64,000 bases of DNA from assembly GCA_028023455.1 (NCBI GenBank), contig JAQFVV010012546.1:511501-575500 (forward strand). The letters are read 5' to 3'. Under the pieces are notes generated by a model. The model was given only the letters and a program-made list of their open reading frames with translations, ran no database searches and had not been told where the DNA came from. This document shows, piece after piece, positions 22,991 through 34,809 of the stretch (its first letter is position 1; each line of letters begins with the position of its first letter). Made by a program: the position numbers and the translations under genes. This DNA is from Epiperipatus broadwayi. Taxonomy: Eukaryota; Onychophora; Udeonychophora; Euonychophora; Peripatidae.

Positions 22991-23740
22991 TGTCTGTCAG
23001 TCAATATCCAACGTAAAATAAGGCTACTCTTATTCCCAATCTGTATAGTTATCATCAGATATACTAAAATTCTAAACATTTGCAAATCTTACTAAAATAA
23101 TTGTCCAATATACGTATATATAATGAAAAAACAATGACATTAATTTTGTGTACAGTGGCGATTGGTGGTCTTAAAACTTATATTCATGCGAGTGACTTAA
23201 AAATATATATTGTTTAATTATCTATATTTATTATTATATACATGCATATATATAAATGGTTGCTCATGCATCAACAGTCTTATATAAAAATGTAGTTTTT
23301 AATACATTAAGTCTTTATCAGTATAAACACACTTCATTTGTTTAAAAATTCATCAGATTACAATTATCACTCCAAATAAAGTAATCCACTTGATTCAGAT
23401 TTTTATTATTGTTTATTATTATAAAGCATTCTCTTATCAAATTTAATCTTTCATTAGAGTTTATATAATTATTATTCTTTTAAGGGTTTTAATAGTCTCT
23501 TTCCCATCATTTAAATAGCCTTTTCTTTCAGTTGTATTTGAAAAATATTTTATTGAATATAATAATAAGATTAATTATGAACTCAGAATTTTCAATTCTC
23601 TTTAGCTATATCAGATTACTAAATCAAAGAATAAGCATTTTATGTTATTATGATTTCTGGTTCATCTTTGATAATAGTAAATAGAATAAATTCAGTTGCC
23701 AAATAATGTATGTCTTATCACTTATCTTAACTCTTCTGGT
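22991..23740. other. AT-rich non-coding stretch
   Basis: Nothing recognised. Confidence 0.5.
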
Positions 23741-23840
23741 AGTTGTGTAGGTGCTCGATGGCTGCTAGAGGCGCTGATACTATGCCAGCACATAGAACTA
23801 TACAGGGTATTGGGCCCAAAAGCAGAAATGCTTCTTCCAG

Positions 23841-23854
23841 CCACTAGGTGGCGC
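23841..23854 (+). promoter_or_regulatory. CTCF-consensus sequence (candidate insulator site)
   Basis: ccactaggtggcgc matches the bilaterian CTCF core CCASYAGRKGGC exactly over 12 bases. A second, weaker relative (ctgctagaggcgc) lies about 80 bases to the left, at about 23762-23774. Both lie in a less AT-rich stretch of about 160 bp. CTCF sites organise chromatin loops in animals. A sequence match alone does not prove binding, and the stretch may be part of a dispersed repeat. Confidence 0.4.
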
Positions 23855-23869
23855 TATTCACCATGCATA

Positions 23870-25205
23870 TGCACAGGAACCTACCACTTCTTTATCAACA
23901 CGTGTTATAAAATATTACAGAGTAATGACTTTTCTTTTAAAAGTAGCAAATTGGAAAATATAAAATGATTAATAAGATCAGTTATTAATAAATAAAAGTC
24001 ATTTGTTTTTTTTAAGAAATTATATAATTATGGCTGGAAAAATTATAATCAAATGTTTTTATAAGAAGTCATATTTTATGGAGGAGACCATTATGTTTTG
24101 AAAACTTCATAATAGTATTTTTTTAAATCATTGTTTTTCAATAATTTAATTAAATTATTTTCATTTATATCTTATCAAATACACACTGGAATTTATTAGT
24201 GGTGGATTTTAGTGTATCTTGAATAAAAAATTAACCATTTAAGATTGTTAAATGCCATCCAATTTTAAAGAACATATCGATTTTTATAGTGTTCAACTAT
24301 GTGTATATAATGTGAGAGGACTGATCAGTTATTTTACATTGATAGAAATCAATGATTTTATAAACATGTATCTACAATAGAGTCGTGGGAAGAGAAACAA
24401 AAACAAAATTTAAAGAAACATTGTTCTGTATGCATTTAAGAGGTGTGATGAACCAGCACCCAATTAATATTGAAATTAACATTAATAAGAATTTGAATAT
24501 TAAATGACATATAAATTCTGATATTAATCCATGAATATGGTATGAAATTATCAAATGTACACTAGCAAAGATAAAATTAATAGATGTATAGCTTCAATAA
24601 AAAGAATTCATAAATGGATTGCCTAGCATGGTTTAGAGTAGTAGTAGAGAGAAAAATCTTGGAGCTAAAAATTTATGGATCATAACTCAGCTATGTCATT
24701 TCTATTGCTCAAAGTTTTTATACGCTCATGAACAATAAACCATTTAATTATTTTTATAGACTGAAAGCCTTGAGGTCTTTAATTTTATCTTAGATTTGTT
24801 GGATATTTATTAGCATGAATTTGTTAAAATTTATATACATTAAAACACTTAAATTTTCCACAGTGGTTAACATTGAATAAATATTTTATTCTTACATAAA
24901 CTTAAAAAAATTGCTTGAGCAAGTATGATTTTACATAAACAAATCGATTTTTTTATAACCTTTATTTATTATTTTTTAAATAAGAATACAATTACATGGC
25001 AGTTTCTAACTGAAAAAAATAAAATTGTTCACAAACATTATAAAAATACTATTTTAAAAAAAAATCAAAATTTAATTGGTTTGGTTTTTTTTTAAAGAAA
25101 AATATATATTGTTCATATGTGTTGTGTGTATCATTAAATTTTGTTTTTAGATTTGTTTATTGATGCTTATGTGTAAATCCAACTCATTAGCAAACTTTAT
25201 TTTTA
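23870..25205. other. AT-rich non-coding stretch
   Basis: Nothing recognised. Confidence 0.5.
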
Positions 25206-25207
25206 AA

Positions 25208-25335
25208 ATGAAAATTATGTCAAGTGTTGTTAGCCGAGAAGTCATCGCAGCCGACTTGCAAGCTAGTAGTTGGTTGCAGACTGTTATGGATTCGCCTCCC
25301 GTCAGATGCTATGACATATGGAAAAAAATGCAAAT
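25208..25335 (+). mobile_element. tRNA-derived SINE, second subfamily
   Basis: The copy reads gttagccgagaagtcatcgc, gtagttggttgcagac and gctatgacatatggaaaaaa. The same variant with a longer mid-region is found at 39.6 kb and differs from the other eight copies, so at least two subfamilies exist. The flanking repeats (atgaaaattat and atgcaaattat) suggest a diverged duplication. Confidence 0.8.
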
Positions 25336-26424
25336 TATTCATTTAATTCAGTTTTATAAAATTATAATCATTTAAAAAATATAATCTATTGCTATGAATA
25401 AAAACTAACAATTTCTGGAGCATTATGTTTTTCTATATGAAATTTAAAGTTTTCCTCTTTGGTTTTACTTTCTGGATAAGAATAAATAGAATTCCTTTTG
25501 TAATAACTGGATTGAGCATCTAAAGATCATCTATCTGAAAAAAATTGGAAAATTTATTTATAACCTAAAACAAATATTTAAATTTTTTTAGCCATGTTTA
25601 AAGATCCTAAATCACAAATCTACAAGACAGTCTGGTATCACATGTGAAGAAATGGACAGTCGTAAACATTTATGTTTCTTCTTGATGTCTTACTAATGTA
25701 AATTAATGCCATCATATTGTAAATGATTATTTAAATACTAATAGATACCCAGTGATAGTGTTGTGGTTATATTTACTGCTGGATTAATTATTACACAATT
25801 CAAACTTGTACCATTAGATAAAGAAATAAAGTTATTTGAAATAATGCATATTAATATAATTATGTCATTTAACAAATTAAACATCTTCATAAATTCACAT
25901 ATATCAAAATATCTAAACAAATACAAGTATAATACAAATAATGTAGATGCTTGGTAAATAATTTGTGTATATATATATTGGATTATTTCAATCATTTAGT
26001 TAAAATGTTGAATGTTTTTGGAAAAATTCAAATGTTATCTGTGTTTTTCTATCACATCTAACAGTACATTTTTTTAGTCTCTCATTTAATTATTGCTGGC
26101 TTGTCAATAAATACCAAATAAAGAGGGAGATTTTACATGACTATACCATAAACAACCACCAGTTGATATTTTATATATTTATCTATGAGGGAAATCTTAA
26201 TTATATACTTTTTTATGGTAGGGTTAATGACTAATTTCTTTTTATGAAAACATTTGGAAAAGCATTCACCTTTAAAAAGGAAAATAAAAGATCAGAAGGA
26301 TTTCCACATATTAATCTTTCTACCGACTACTGTCTTTAGCAGAATAGTCTAGATTGTTAGAGCATAACCATAATTTTTTTATTTATAAGTCCAAACATTA
26401 TCAGATTAATCACTATTTTATATT
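25336..26424. other. AT-rich non-coding stretch
   Basis: Nothing recognised. Confidence 0.5.
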
Positions 26425-26515
26425 AGAAACAAAACTCTCCATGCAGTAGCGCCACCTTATGCTGTTATAACAGCTTTTGTAAGCATAGAAAATGTGATTT
26501 AGTGATGTTTTATAT
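26425..26515. repeat. Family B remnant (outer ends only)
   Basis: aaactctccatgcagtagcg and gtaagcatagaaaatgtg correspond to the two outer ends of family B. The whole centre is missing, as if the hairpin had been deleted. Confidence 0.6.
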
Positions 26516-27132
26516 TATTCCTTAATCAAGTAAGCAACATCTGAGCAAGAGAATAAAAAAATAGTATTTGAAACACTGTGTTGTGTACTAATGTGGCATT
26601 TTTACCAATAGATAACTATAATTAGAAAGATATAAATTTTCAAAAAAATAGTCATTAATTCAATTAATTAATGGAAATAGACCAACATGTAACTATAAGT
26701 AAAATATCATCCTATTCATAAATCTTCACACAAATGCATAAAATAATTGTTTTGTATAATCAACTACTAGTTCACATAAATATTAAATTGTATTTTATCT
26801 ATATTTATAACTCATAATTATATAATATATTAATTGGAAAGATAACAAAAAATAAACTACAATTTTATGTGGCATTAGTATTTATCAAATATGTGTAAAT
26901 ATGATTATCAATTGATAAACTTAAAATCTAATTTCACTTAGCAAATAATATTATTTGAGATGGAATTTGAACTAATAGATTTTAATAACTTTAGTAAATG
27001 TCTTTATTTTTTTTCTATTTACAACAGACTTCATTATTATCTATTTTTTTAAAATTTGTAAGTATTAGTTTAGTATTTATTTCTGACTAAAATCATAATA
27101 CTTTATCTAATGTTTAATTTTATTTACCAGTG
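26516..27132. other. AT-rich non-coding stretch
   Basis: Nothing recognised. Confidence 0.5.
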
Positions 27133-27585
27133 TAGAGACATATGTAATTTAAAGAAAAGGGATTTACATCCTAAGCACTTATGATATAATGTTGTTATAA
27201 TAGCTTAACAATGCTTTGTTGAGTATTAAGAATACTCTCAAAGCACAAGATAGAGATGTTTGAAAAGTTAAGAGTTGACATCTGATCTTTTGTTCCTAAA
27301 GTTAGTTATATAGGTCAATCTAAACCATCTTGGTTTGAGAGCATAAAAATGTTTTTTATTCACTTTACATCCATTAATTTCTTTCAATATACTACATTCA
27401 TGAAATGTTTCAATTTACTACATTTTAATATTACAAACTATTAGAAACTGTGTGCTGTTTAATCTTGTACTTTTGTTCAAGAGTATTCCTACTACTCAAC
27501 AAGACATTGTTGATCTATTTCAACAATATTACAGCATGTGCTTAGGGCTTAAATCTCTTCTTTTTAAATAACATAAATCTCTGTG
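27133..27585. repeat. Family F inverted pair
   Basis: The left unit (about 27133-27345) and the shorter right unit (about 27440-27585) are inverted relative to each other. cctaagcacttatgat and tgttgagtattaagaatact on the left match cagcatgtgcttaggg and agagtattcctactactcaa on the right. The centre has ggtcaatctaaaccatctt, the family F core. Confidence 0.65.
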
Positions 27586-27724
27586 ATAAACAAAATTGAA
27601 CATTACATAGTTTTTGATAGTTTATAATATTAATATGTAAATTGAAATATTTTGTAAATGTTAATATAAAGAAAAAAATAATGGATAGTAAAGAAAATAA
27701 AGAAACATCTTCATACTTTTAAAC

Positions 27725-27905
27725 TAAAGTGCTTTAGATTGGCCTATTTATCTAAATATAGGAACAGAAGATAAGATGGCCACTCTTATCTTTTCAAGTC
27801 TATTTTGTGCTTTGGTTTGAAAGTATTCTTAGTATTGAATAAGACTTCATTGAGCTATTATAACAACATAACAGTGCATATTCTTAGCATGCAAATCTCA
27901 GTTGT
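27725..27905. repeat. Family F unit
   Basis: It reads aagtgctttagattggccta, gataagatggccactcttat and agcatgcaaatctc. It is the opposite orientation of the unit at 27.13-27.35 kb and the same orientation as the copies at 9.26 and 36.86 kb. Confidence 0.7.
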
Positions 27906-28058
27906 TACATTAAATACTTTATTAAATAAAAAATATTTTGATCATTTTTAAAATATGTATATATATATATTCTTAGCATGCAAATCTCAGTTGTTACATT
28001 AAATACTTTATTAAATAAAAAATATTTTGATCATTTTTAAAATATGTATATATATATA
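27881..28058. repeat. 89-bp tandem duplication, two copies
   Basis: The block starting ttcttagcatgcaaatctca at 27881 is repeated from 27970 without visible change, ending in an AT dinucleotide run each time. It is either a very recent duplication or an assembly artefact at the AT run. Confidence 0.93.
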
Positions 28059-28660
28059 AGATAAATATAATCTTTTTTTTTTGCACTATCAATACTTTTT
28101 CAATATTCATTATCTGATAAATGAATGATATAAAAGACATTGCTTACAAATTTGGTAAATAACTGCTACTGTGGTGATTTTTTTATGTCTTTTTCTTCCT
28201 CTAATGATTAATACCTATTTTGTGAAGTTAGTGCAACAATAGAGTGAATGATTCAAGAGCTAAAGGTGGTCTGAATTAAAATCAACTTATAGTATCAATA
28301 CATTATAAGTCCATCTAAGCTACTAATGTTTAATTATTTATTGACATAGATAGCCAAATAGTTTGACCATAGTTATCTGAAAAGATTTTATTTAAAAATT
28401 ATCACCTATATGAAAAATTCCAAGTTGCATGTGATGTTCAAATCTCTGAATTATGAATTTCTTGGTTTTTCTCTACATGAAGTAGTGAATCATTGATAAT
28501 AATTAATCATTCTCTCTTGGTTATGGTACTCTATTTATTTTACCTCTTTTGGGCATTAGAACCATATTTGCATACATATATGTTTGCTAACATGCACAAA
28601 CATAAACACGCACACACACATATATATAATACGAATAAAGCATCGGTTAATATTGTAATA
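28059..28660. other. AT-rich non-coding stretch
   Basis: Nothing recognised. Confidence 0.5.
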
Positions 28661-28776
28661 ATAAAAATAATAAATATAACGGTAACTGATTATTATATAC
28701 AGTCTTTCAATCCGCAGATACTACGGATTGAAAGATTGTATGTATTAGTTAATTACCGTTGTATTTATTATGTTTA
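28661..28776. repeat. Imperfect hairpin of about 50-bp arms
   Basis: The centre is cagtctttcaatccgc / gcagatactacggattgaaaga. The arms continue outwards as aacggtaactgattat and attagttaattaccgttg. It may be a small MITE. The 98-codon open frame across it is incidental. Confidence 0.75.
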
Positions 28777-29794
28777 TTGTTGTATATAATATAATCTTTA
28801 ATTTTAACACTTCTAAGTTTTATAAACAAAAATATTTCTATTATACAATTACATGTGAATTTTTTATTATACCAACTAAATGATGGCAGAGGCCTATTAC
28901 AGTTGAGCGTTAACAATTATTATGGGCGTTTTAGATCCATTAACTATCATTAAAAACTGAATTAATTATTTTATAGATTCAAATTTTTTTAACTATAAAT
29001 ATATGTGCATTTATTATATATCCCCCATGTAAATATGAATATGCTTGCCTTTTCTCGTGCGGGTATTTTATATGATTCCTTTGTGTGTGTGTGTGTGCGT
29101 GCGCGCGCGCGCGCTTTTTAAAATATAATTTTGCTATAAGTACAATGAAGATATTCCAAAAAAAGTTATCCAGTAATTCCTAGATATGCAATTTGTGATA
29201 TATATAATAAATAATCTTTTTTATATTTGGTTAAAAAAAAACATTATCCCTATTAACTTATGCGTTAAGTTTAATTATATATTTGATGATGGAAATTTAC
29301 GCATATATTGATATCTATAAATAAACAACTTAAATTATTCTTTATTATTAAAGATAAAATGTAAACTGTTTGAATTTAACTTAATGTCAGTTTAGAAGTG
29401 AGGATATGCTTTGAAAAATATCTCTCATATATTTGTCAGTTTAACCCACCTCCTGAAAAAATGCCAAATTTTAACAAACAAAACATCTTAAACATTTTCT
29501 ATAGATAATGAAAAATGTTGTTCTCAGTTAACACTCACACACTTTCCTATCTACCCGTCAAAACATTGTTAAATATTTTAACATATTAGTGATAGATAGT
29601 ATAGTGATATTAAAAAAATGATAAAACGCGTGAATAGAAAAATAAATATTATATAATAAAAATAAATACTAAGGTGTGATTTATAAGAGTCTATTTAATT
29701 TATGCTCATAAGTAATGAGTAAACAAATATGGTTTTAGAATAGCTGTCATAGGTTTAATAAATGCTTAAATGGATGAAGAATATCTAGTACTAT
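28777..29794. other. AT-rich non-coding stretch
   Basis: Nothing recognised except the (TG)n(CG)n tract at 29082-29114. Confidence 0.5.
29082..29114. repeat. (TG)n(CG)n alternating tract
   Basis: About 33 bases of strict purine-pyrimidine alternation, going from TG to CG repeats. Such sequence can adopt left-handed Z-DNA. It stands out in this AT-rich context, where CG is rare. Confidence 0.85.
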
Positions 29795-29960
29795 TATTTG
29801 ACTAGACCCAGAAAGAGGCTATATGTGAGATGGATAAATAAATGAGGAAGTGTGTAGGAGTGATGTGAAGAAGAGAGGCGCTAAAGATAAGAGAATGGAT
29901 TGATATTGAGAGATTTTCATCCTGCAGTGTTTTGATAATAGTTGACAATGATGATGATTA
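29795..29960 (+). mobile_element. RTE-clade LINE 3' end fragment
   Basis: The forward strand reads agacccagaaagaggct, atgtgagatggataaa, gatgtgaagaagagagg and ttcatcctgcagtg, followed by a gatgatgatt tail. These are the last coding and tail segments of the RTE element seen at 9.6 kb. Heavily 5'-truncated. Confidence 0.75.
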
Positions 29961-31082
29961 TTTAACTTTCACACTATATATATATATATATTAAAGCATT
30001 CTCATATTAAACAATGGTACACTGTTTTTGGAAACAATTCTGGTTTCATTAAATGGACCTGGTTCTCTCAAAATGTTCAATAATCAAGTTTAGATAATTA
30101 TTTTTGGTTCAAAAAGCTGACATATTATAGCTTTCCAAATTATATTCGTAACAATTGTGTTTAAAACATTGAACATCACATGATCACAATTAGGATGATC
30201 TTGATAAAATGCTTCATTGGCAATTAGCACAGAAAAGTCATTGCCGAAAATATAAACAGTAATTTGTCTGACAATATGATACTTTAGTCATCCAATGTTT
30301 AGATTGTATTCTTGTAATGTTATTGATTCTATGTTTAAGCATCATATCAGAGATCTAGTGTCTGAATATTCTAGATTTTCACTGAGGTGAGCCATAATCT
30401 CAAAACCAGTTGGTCTGGAGATAGGAATGTTCTGGATAGAGATTTTAAATATTTTCTCATACTGCACTTATCATTAAGAGCTTGTTTGAGCTATTGGTAC
30501 ACTCTCTATTACATTTTTTGTAAATAGAAGCTTATAAAAGTAGTGTCGTGTTAAATATGACTTGCTTTTTTTTTATTATTATTATATCAGAGACCAGTAA
30601 CTTTCAAGTAATATCTTTTGCCCAATTATTCTATCTGTAAAGCTCTCAAATATGCTTAAAAGGTTAATAGAATATTTGCAGTAATTTATTGCTCTCTTAT
30701 CAGAAAGCACTTAGTTTTAATCAGTATTGCATATCCATATGTTCAGTGGCTAAAAATCGCATGCTATGAGGCTTTGCAATGCTTTTAAACTGAGATACTT
30801 TAAGCAAGTTTAAATTTTCAAGTAGCTAATCTAGCCATCAATAAATGAATATCAAGTTTTATTTATGATTTTAGAAAAACAGCAAACAGTAGTTGACTAT
30901 ACTGGTAAATAAAAAATCTTTTTTTACTATTTCTCAGCACTGTAAAAAATATGTTTAAAGATCATTTCCCTACAATAAGCTATTTTTATTTTATTTGTTT
31001 AATATATTTTATTAAAAGTATTAAACAAGTTTTAATATAAAATATAATTTCAATATTTTTTAAAAATATGATATTATTATTA
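29961..31082. other. AT-rich non-coding stretch
   Basis: Nothing clear. The phrase ccagttggtctggagatagg near 30407 resembles the family C phrase aactggtctgggaataagga of 39.3 kb and may be a decayed copy. Confidence 0.45.
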
Positions 31083-32405
31083 TTATTAATAGACAGGGTA
31101 TTAGCACAGACTTTCACATGACCCACTCTCCACGCTATCTCATAACACTGATACACCTGAACACACATGTCGAAAAGATAAATAATCACCAATATATGTA
31201 TTTCATGCTAAACCAGCAATCATCAGTTGGTCCAGATTACCATCTCTACATATATATGCTACAAGTGTTCAGATATATATTAAGATAGCAAATCCTCCTA
31301 CTTTAATGAACAGGCTTCAATGCACTCCACACTCCAACTCTTCAACCATCCATCCAATTAAAAATCCGATGATGGAATGCTCAAAGGCCACCCTTAGGCC
31401 GAGATTGTTGTCACACCCATGTTGACCTAAAGGTCAATCTGACCCCTCATGTACAGGATATAATCCATTATACAAGGGATAGGCAGACATATCTAATATG
31501 TAATAGATGATACCTGTGTCTATATATGTAATAGACAGGGTATGAGCACAGACTTTCACATGACCCACTCTCCACACCATTTCATAACACCGATACACCT
31601 GAACACACATATGTCGAAAAGATAAATAATCACCAATATATGTATTTCATGCTAAACCAGCAATCAGTTGGTCCAGATTTCCATCTCTACACATATATGC
31701 TACAAGTGCTCAGATATATATTAAGATATCAAATCCTCCTACTTTAATGGACAGGCTTCAATGCACTCCACACTCCAACTCTTCAACCGTCCATCCAATT
31801 GAAAATCCGATGATGGAACGATCAAAGGCCACCCTTAGGCTGAGATTGCTGTCACACCCATGTTGACCTAAAGGTCAATTTGACACCTCATGTACAGGAC
31901 ATAATCCATTATACAAGGGATAGACATACCCTGTCTATTACATATATAGACACAGGTATGTATATATATATAAGTCTGTGTATTTCATCTATTACATATT
32001 AGTGATGTCTGCCTATCCCTTGTATAATGGATTATGTCCTGTACATGAGGGGTCAGATTGACCTTTAGGTCAACATGGGTGTGACAACAATATCAGCCTA
32101 AGGGTGGCCTTTGAGCATTCCATCATCGGATTTTCAATTGGGTGGACGGTTGAAGAGTTGGAGTGTGGAGTGCATTGAGGCTTGTCCATTAAAGTAGGAG
32201 GATTTGCTATCTTAATATATATCTGAGCACTTGTAGCATATATGTGTAGAGATTGTAATCTGGACCAACTTATTGCTGGTTTAGCATGAAATACATATAT
32301 TGGTGATTATTTATCTTTTCTTCATATGTGTGTTCAGGTGTATCAGTGTTATGAGATGGTGTGGAGAGTGGGTCATGCGAAAGTCTGTGCTCATACCCTG
32401 TCTAT
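31083..32405. repeat. Family A array: two direct units and one inverted unit
   Basis: Units at about 31090-31480 and 31530-31925 are in the same orientation. A third at about 31985-32405 is inverted. All share ttcatgctaaaccagcaatc (or its complement), agatagcaaatcctcctact and catgttgacctaaaggtca. The junction phrase tattacatatatagacacag occurs on both sides of the inverted unit. The last two units would form a hairpin of about 400-bp arms. Confidence 0.9.
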
Positions 32406-32450
32406 TACATATATAGACACAGGTATATATATAAGCCTGTGTATTTCATC

Positions 32451-32452
<2 letters not shown>

Positions 32453-32511
<59 letters not shown>
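32453..32511. repeat. (ATT)n microsatellite
   Basis: About 19 ATT units, followed by gaaaagggctttaattcc and then by a repeated ataagcctgtgt leader into a second ATT tract. The leader plus ATT tract is thus duplicated. Confidence 0.95.
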
Positions 32512-32555
32512 GAAAAGGGCTTTAATTCCATCAATATAAGCCTGTGTCTTTCATC

Positions 32556-32822
<267 letters not shown>

Positions 32823-33600
32823 GAAAAGGGCTTTAATTCCACCAACAAAATCAATCAACTAAAACAATGATGTGATTCAAGAACATATACTTGGTTTACT
32901 TGTAACTAAATTCTACTCCGGCTCTCAGACTGACCCATCAAAACAACTCTGCAAAGAAGGTTTCAATGCTTGCTCCAGGAAATCATCATAACTCTCTGGA
33001 GTCACTGGACTGCTCATTGCACTAAACTTCCCACTCTTATCATTCAAGATAATATTAATAGATTCACACCTGCTAACAGTGACCTTCCATCATCATCAAA
33101 CTACCTCAATTAATGATTTTTTTTTATATTTACCCCCACATCCTAGTCTTATTTTAAATAAAATTTCTTACCATTTATTCACTACTTGCAGCTTCTCCAT
33201 GTCCAACCATTTACATTGGGGACTGCAACATATAATACAAAGACATTATCACTCAATGGCAGCATCAAATATTTTTTTCTTCTTATGATTGTAAAGGGAT
33301 TTTTTCCAAACTCTGCAATCACATTCCACAATTGCCGATATGACTCATTGATAAACATGACTCATTGATAAGCCTTTGCTTTTATTCATCTATGTTGTAT
33401 CATCTAATTACCATGAATCTTATCCCCTAACAATTATTAGACCTCTCAGTGTAAGCAATAATTATCAATCCCATGGAGATCCAAACATATACACTTCCAC
33501 TAAGTAAAACAATAAAAATACTGCTCCCAGAAATCATTCCAGAATAAAGTAAAATTCATAATTGTTAAATGATAAATGCTGAAGAAAATGGTGCAATTAT
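32823..33600 (-). mobile_element. Probable LINE 3' end, decayed and unassigned
   Basis: The segment is bounded on its left by a T tract and by gaaaagggctttaattcc, a phrase also found at 32512-32530 after an ATT tract. It is less AT-rich than its surroundings. On the reverse strand it would be a LINE 3' end with an A-tail. No motif of endonuclease or reverse transcriptase could be read, so the call is by position only. A 17-bp duplication (gactcattgataaacat / gactcattgataagcc) lies near 33342-33375. Confidence 0.4.
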
Positions 33601-33853
33601 TATCAATATCTTAAAAGAATCATGTATATAATTTTAATGCGCAAATACGCGCACAACAACCGAGCTTCATCAGGATTAAATAACAATATATTATAATCTC
33701 AAAATAATTATAAATATCTAAAGAATAATGCCCGAGCGCTTTCAAGAGAACTTAGCTCTCATAATCATGGGCAACAAAGAATAAGCATAGCATGTTGGTA
33801 TATGCTAAAATATGCTGATATATGAAAATTAGTTGAAAATAAATGCGTCAGCT

Positions 33854-34180
33854 CTAAATGATCCATTTCTTAGAGATTTTGTAACACGCTTCTTTCCTAT
33901 TCATAGCCTTATCATCAATAGCAATAAAACATGCTTCTTTAACTTTTCTCTTAATGTCATTTCTCTCCCTGCAAACTATTCTTGCATTTTTAGGTTCACA
34001 TGCATGATCAGCTGATTTCTGATGTATTGCAAATATTGAGTTGCAATTTGGGTCTACTTGGGCCTTATTGTAAGAATATCTGTGCTGGGATAGTCTTGTA
34101 GAAAGAGTTGCTTTCGTTTCCCCATAGTATGATGCCATGCAGTTATTTTCTGGACATGAAATATTATATACGGCCTGAGA
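33854..34180 (-). pseudogene. Penelope-like GIY-YIG endonuclease domain (left arm)
   Basis: The reverse-strand frame gives the first strand (VYNISCPENN), then MASYYGETKATLSTRLSQHR (YIG-like motif followed by ET and a conserved Arg) and FAIHQKSADHACEPKNARIV (His motif), and closes with ERNDIKRKVKEACFI (the catalytic Glu region is expected here) and AMNRKEACYKIS. In the full element this domain follows the reverse transcriptase and nicks DNA for insertion. The reverse transcriptase is missing, so it cannot work alone. The motif order agrees with the GIY-YIG family. Confidence 0.85.
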
Positions 34181-34195
34181 GGTGTTGTTGGGTGT

Positions 34196-34525
34196 CAGGC
34201 TGTATATAATATTTCATGTCCAGAAAATAACTGCATGGCATCATACTATGGGGGAACGAAAGCAACTCTTTCTACAAGACTATCCCAGCTCAGATATTCT
34301 TACAATAAGGCCCAAGTAGACCCAAATTGCAACTCAATATTTGCAATACATCAGAAATCCGCTGGTCATGCATGTGAACCTAAAAATGCAAGAATAGTTT
34401 GCAGAGAGAGAAATGACATTAAGAGAAAAGTTAAAGAAGCATGTTTTATTGCTATTGATGATAAGGCTATGAATAGGAAAGATGCGTGTTACAAAATCTC
34501 TAAGAAATGGATCATTTGGAGCTGA
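34196..34525 (+). pseudogene. Penelope-like GIY-YIG endonuclease domain (right arm)
   Basis: A mirror copy of the left arm with a few substitutions: SYYGGT where the left has SYYGET, SQLRY for SQHRY, and KDACY for KEACY. The frame can be read upstream of the first Met through AVYNISCPENNC, so the Met is not the domain start. The substitutions differ from one arm to the other, so the two arms have diverged independently since they formed, or come from two related parents. Confidence 0.85.
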
Positions 34526-34809
34526 CGCAATTATTTTCAACTAATTTACATATATCATCAGCATATTTTAGCATATACCAACATGCTATGCTTATTCTTT
34601 GTTGCCCATGATTATGAGAGCTAAGTTCTCTTGAAAGCGCTTGGGCATTATTCTTTAGATATTATAATTATTTTGAGTTTATAATATATTGTTATTTAAT
34701 CCTGATGAAGCTCGGTTGTTGTGCGCGTATTTGCGCATTAAAATTATATACATGTATAGTAAGCACCTGAGTTTAATAATTTCTTTTTAAAAGAATCATG
34801 TGACAAATT

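Larger units (their letters stand above)
33611..34801. mobile_element. Head-to-head pair of Penelope-like 3' ends with a 15-bp target-site duplication
   Basis: TTAAAAGAATCATGT occurs at 33611-33625 and 34787-34801. Between them, two arms of about 560 bp (33621-34180 reverse and 34195-34754 forward) are near-exact inverted copies, meeting at a spacer of about 14 bases near gttgttgggtgtc. Each arm carries a GIY-YIG domain followed by a 3' part with gatgaagctcggttgttgtg, a phrase like the ends of Penelope-like elements. Such inverted arrangements are known for this class. The duplication suggests that the pair was inserted as one unit. About 32 extra bases lie between the right arm and its duplication. 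Confidence 0.85.

Noticed and set aside
31083-32405. CRISPR-like or satellite array
   Set aside because: Units are about 400 bp, few, and one is inverted. No short spacers are present, and the context is eukaryotic.
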